DNA of 64,000 nucleotides from Synechococcus sp. SP2 MAG. Lineage in GTDB: Bacteria > Cyanobacteriota > Cyanobacteriia > PCC-6307 > Cyanobiaceae. A program made the position numbers and the translations under genes. Shown piece by piece: positions 63,425 to 64,000 of this stretch; position 1 is the stretch's first letter; each line of letters begins with the position of its first letter. The stretch is taken from the NCBI GenBank assembly GCA_030756895.1, contig JAVBIX010000009.1, positions 42,839 through 106,838 of the forward strand. The letters are read 5' to 3'. The notes beneath the pieces were generated by a model. That model searched no databases. It was not told the DNA's origin and saw only the letters and a list, made by a program, of their open reading frames with translations.

Positions 63425-63910
63425 ATGAGACTCCAATTCATTCCGATTCATGTCTTTCGCGAAACACCGTCTGTCACCTTTTTCGATGCAGGTGTGTCAG
63501 GCACCAATGGAACAGATGTTGTTGTCCATAGGGGTGCAGCGACGTCACCACCTGATGCGAATGGATTTGAGCAGTACTACGTCCACCAGCATCAAGTCGA
63601 TCACAATTTGGTGCTCGAGGGACAGCGCACCTTTGTCCTTTTGAACCCTGCATGGCACCAGTCCCATCACGTCATTCATCTGATCCGGGAGATGGGTGCG
63701 CTTCAGATCCCTGTAGGTACCTATCACCGCTCAACGTCTGGGGAAACGGGGAGCATGGTGTTGAACCAGTCTCTGCGTGATTCCCAATTCGATTTCAAGA
63801 CCGAGTTCATTCCCGTGAGCTTGGAGGAGCGAGAAGATCTCCGTCAGGCACAATCTTCCGTTCCATGGGTATGGAGTTGGAAAGACGGTCACATTTGCCG
63901 GTCTCATTGA
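63425..63910 (+). CDS. Unknown protein, possibly cupin-like
   Basis: A 161-residue protein I do not recognise. A His-rich middle, EQYYVHQHQVDHNLVLEGQR, followed by TFVLLNPAWHQSHHVIHLIR suggests a cupin barrel or metal site with several histidines, and GVSGTNGTDVVVHRG is a short beta-rich start. ATG 63425 (MRLQFIPIHVF) is preferred to the track start at 63389. It follows OsmC by 36 bases and is probably in the same unit. A function cannot be assigned. Confidence 0.6.
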   Translation: MRLQFIPIHVFRETPSVTFFDAGVSGTNGTDVVVHRGAATSPPDANGFEQYYVHQHQVDHNLVLEGQRTFVLLNPAWHQSHHVIHLIREMGALQIPVGTYHRSTSGETGSMVLNQSLRDSQFDFKTEFIPVSLEEREDLRQAQSSVPWVWSWKDGHICRSH

Positions 63911-63979
63911 TCTGATTGCTTGATTGCTCTGGCTCAAGGCCTGTAATCACTTCTTCCAAGTTGTTGACCAAAAGAAGCC

Positions 63980-64000
63980 AGCGCACAAAAAAGCCCCCTC
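63980..64000 (-). terminator. Possible terminator arm at the window edge (cut)
   Basis: The last bases, GCGCACAAAAAAGCCCCCTC, read on the minus strand as GAGGGGGC followed by six Ts: the 3' arm and T-run of a terminator whose other arm lies beyond the window. It would end a minus-strand gene coming from the right. Confidence 0.4.

Overview
The window is a compact, gene-dense piece of a marine picocyanobacterial chromosome, most likely a marine Synechococcus. The evidence is oxygenic-photosynthesis genes (psbI, psbN, psbH, psbO, crtR, ycf66, a ycf20/DUF565 gene), the cyanobacterial nitrogen regulator ntcA, an IctB-type membrane protein, many small DUF families confined to cyanobacteria, short intergenic gaps, frequent ATGA or TGATG gene overlaps, and osmolyte genes typical of marine strains. 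Three tRNA genes (Arg-ACG, Leu-UAG, Ala-CGC) are present. I see no rRNA, CRISPR array, transposase, prophage or integrase.

Layout. 1-9.2 kb: 3' part of murJ, two small cyanobacterial genes, a 2TM protein, tRNA-Arg, glyA, a WecA/TagO-like transferase, cinA, leuC-leuD and a secreted pentapeptide-repeat protein. 9.2-17.2 kb: a giant OstA/LptD-like outer-membrane protein, psbI, a GH38 mannosidase-like enzyme, psbN, psbH, tatA, pth and a small DUF gene. 17.2-25.9 kb: an RNase H-fold protein, DUF3084, ntcA, rph, a CobA-like protein without an intact P-loop, dcd, thyX, a TxlA-like thioredoxin and a lytic transglycosylase. 25.9-36.4 kb: glmM, a GlcNAc-kinase-like ATPase, ictB, trmB, a FIST protein, two small cyanobacterial genes, ileS, ycf66 and tRNA-Leu. 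36.5-45.2 kb: crtR, gatC, a creatininase-family protein, a 47-aa membrane protein, a queuosine-precursor transporter, a 3-methyladenine glycosylase, pyrB, type II NADH dehydrogenase, DUF565, a run of four very small genes, a 2OG-Fe(II) oxygenase-like gene and tRNA-Ala. 45.2-53.4 kb: DUF2555, coaBC, psbO, sat, ftsH, eda, a protein with a histone-H1-like tail, and aroC.

53.4-63.9 kb is the most distinctive part, an osmoadaptation island. It holds glycine betaine synthesis from glycine (GSMT and SDMT) divergent from a betaine/proline ABC transporter (proVWX). Next to it lies a glucosylglycerate module: GpgS divergent from a GH13_18-type sugar phosphorylase and a GpgP-type phosphatase. OsmC and an unknown histidine-rich protein follow. 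The cell can therefore probably make or import betaine, make glucosylglycerate, and perhaps recycle it phosphorolytically.

Coordinates come from the ORF track with starts re-chosen by reading the sequence. Five genes shorter than the track cutoff (psbI, psbN, and 47-, 48- and 28-aa ORFs) were added by hand. No database search was possible; family names come from motif and sequence recognition.
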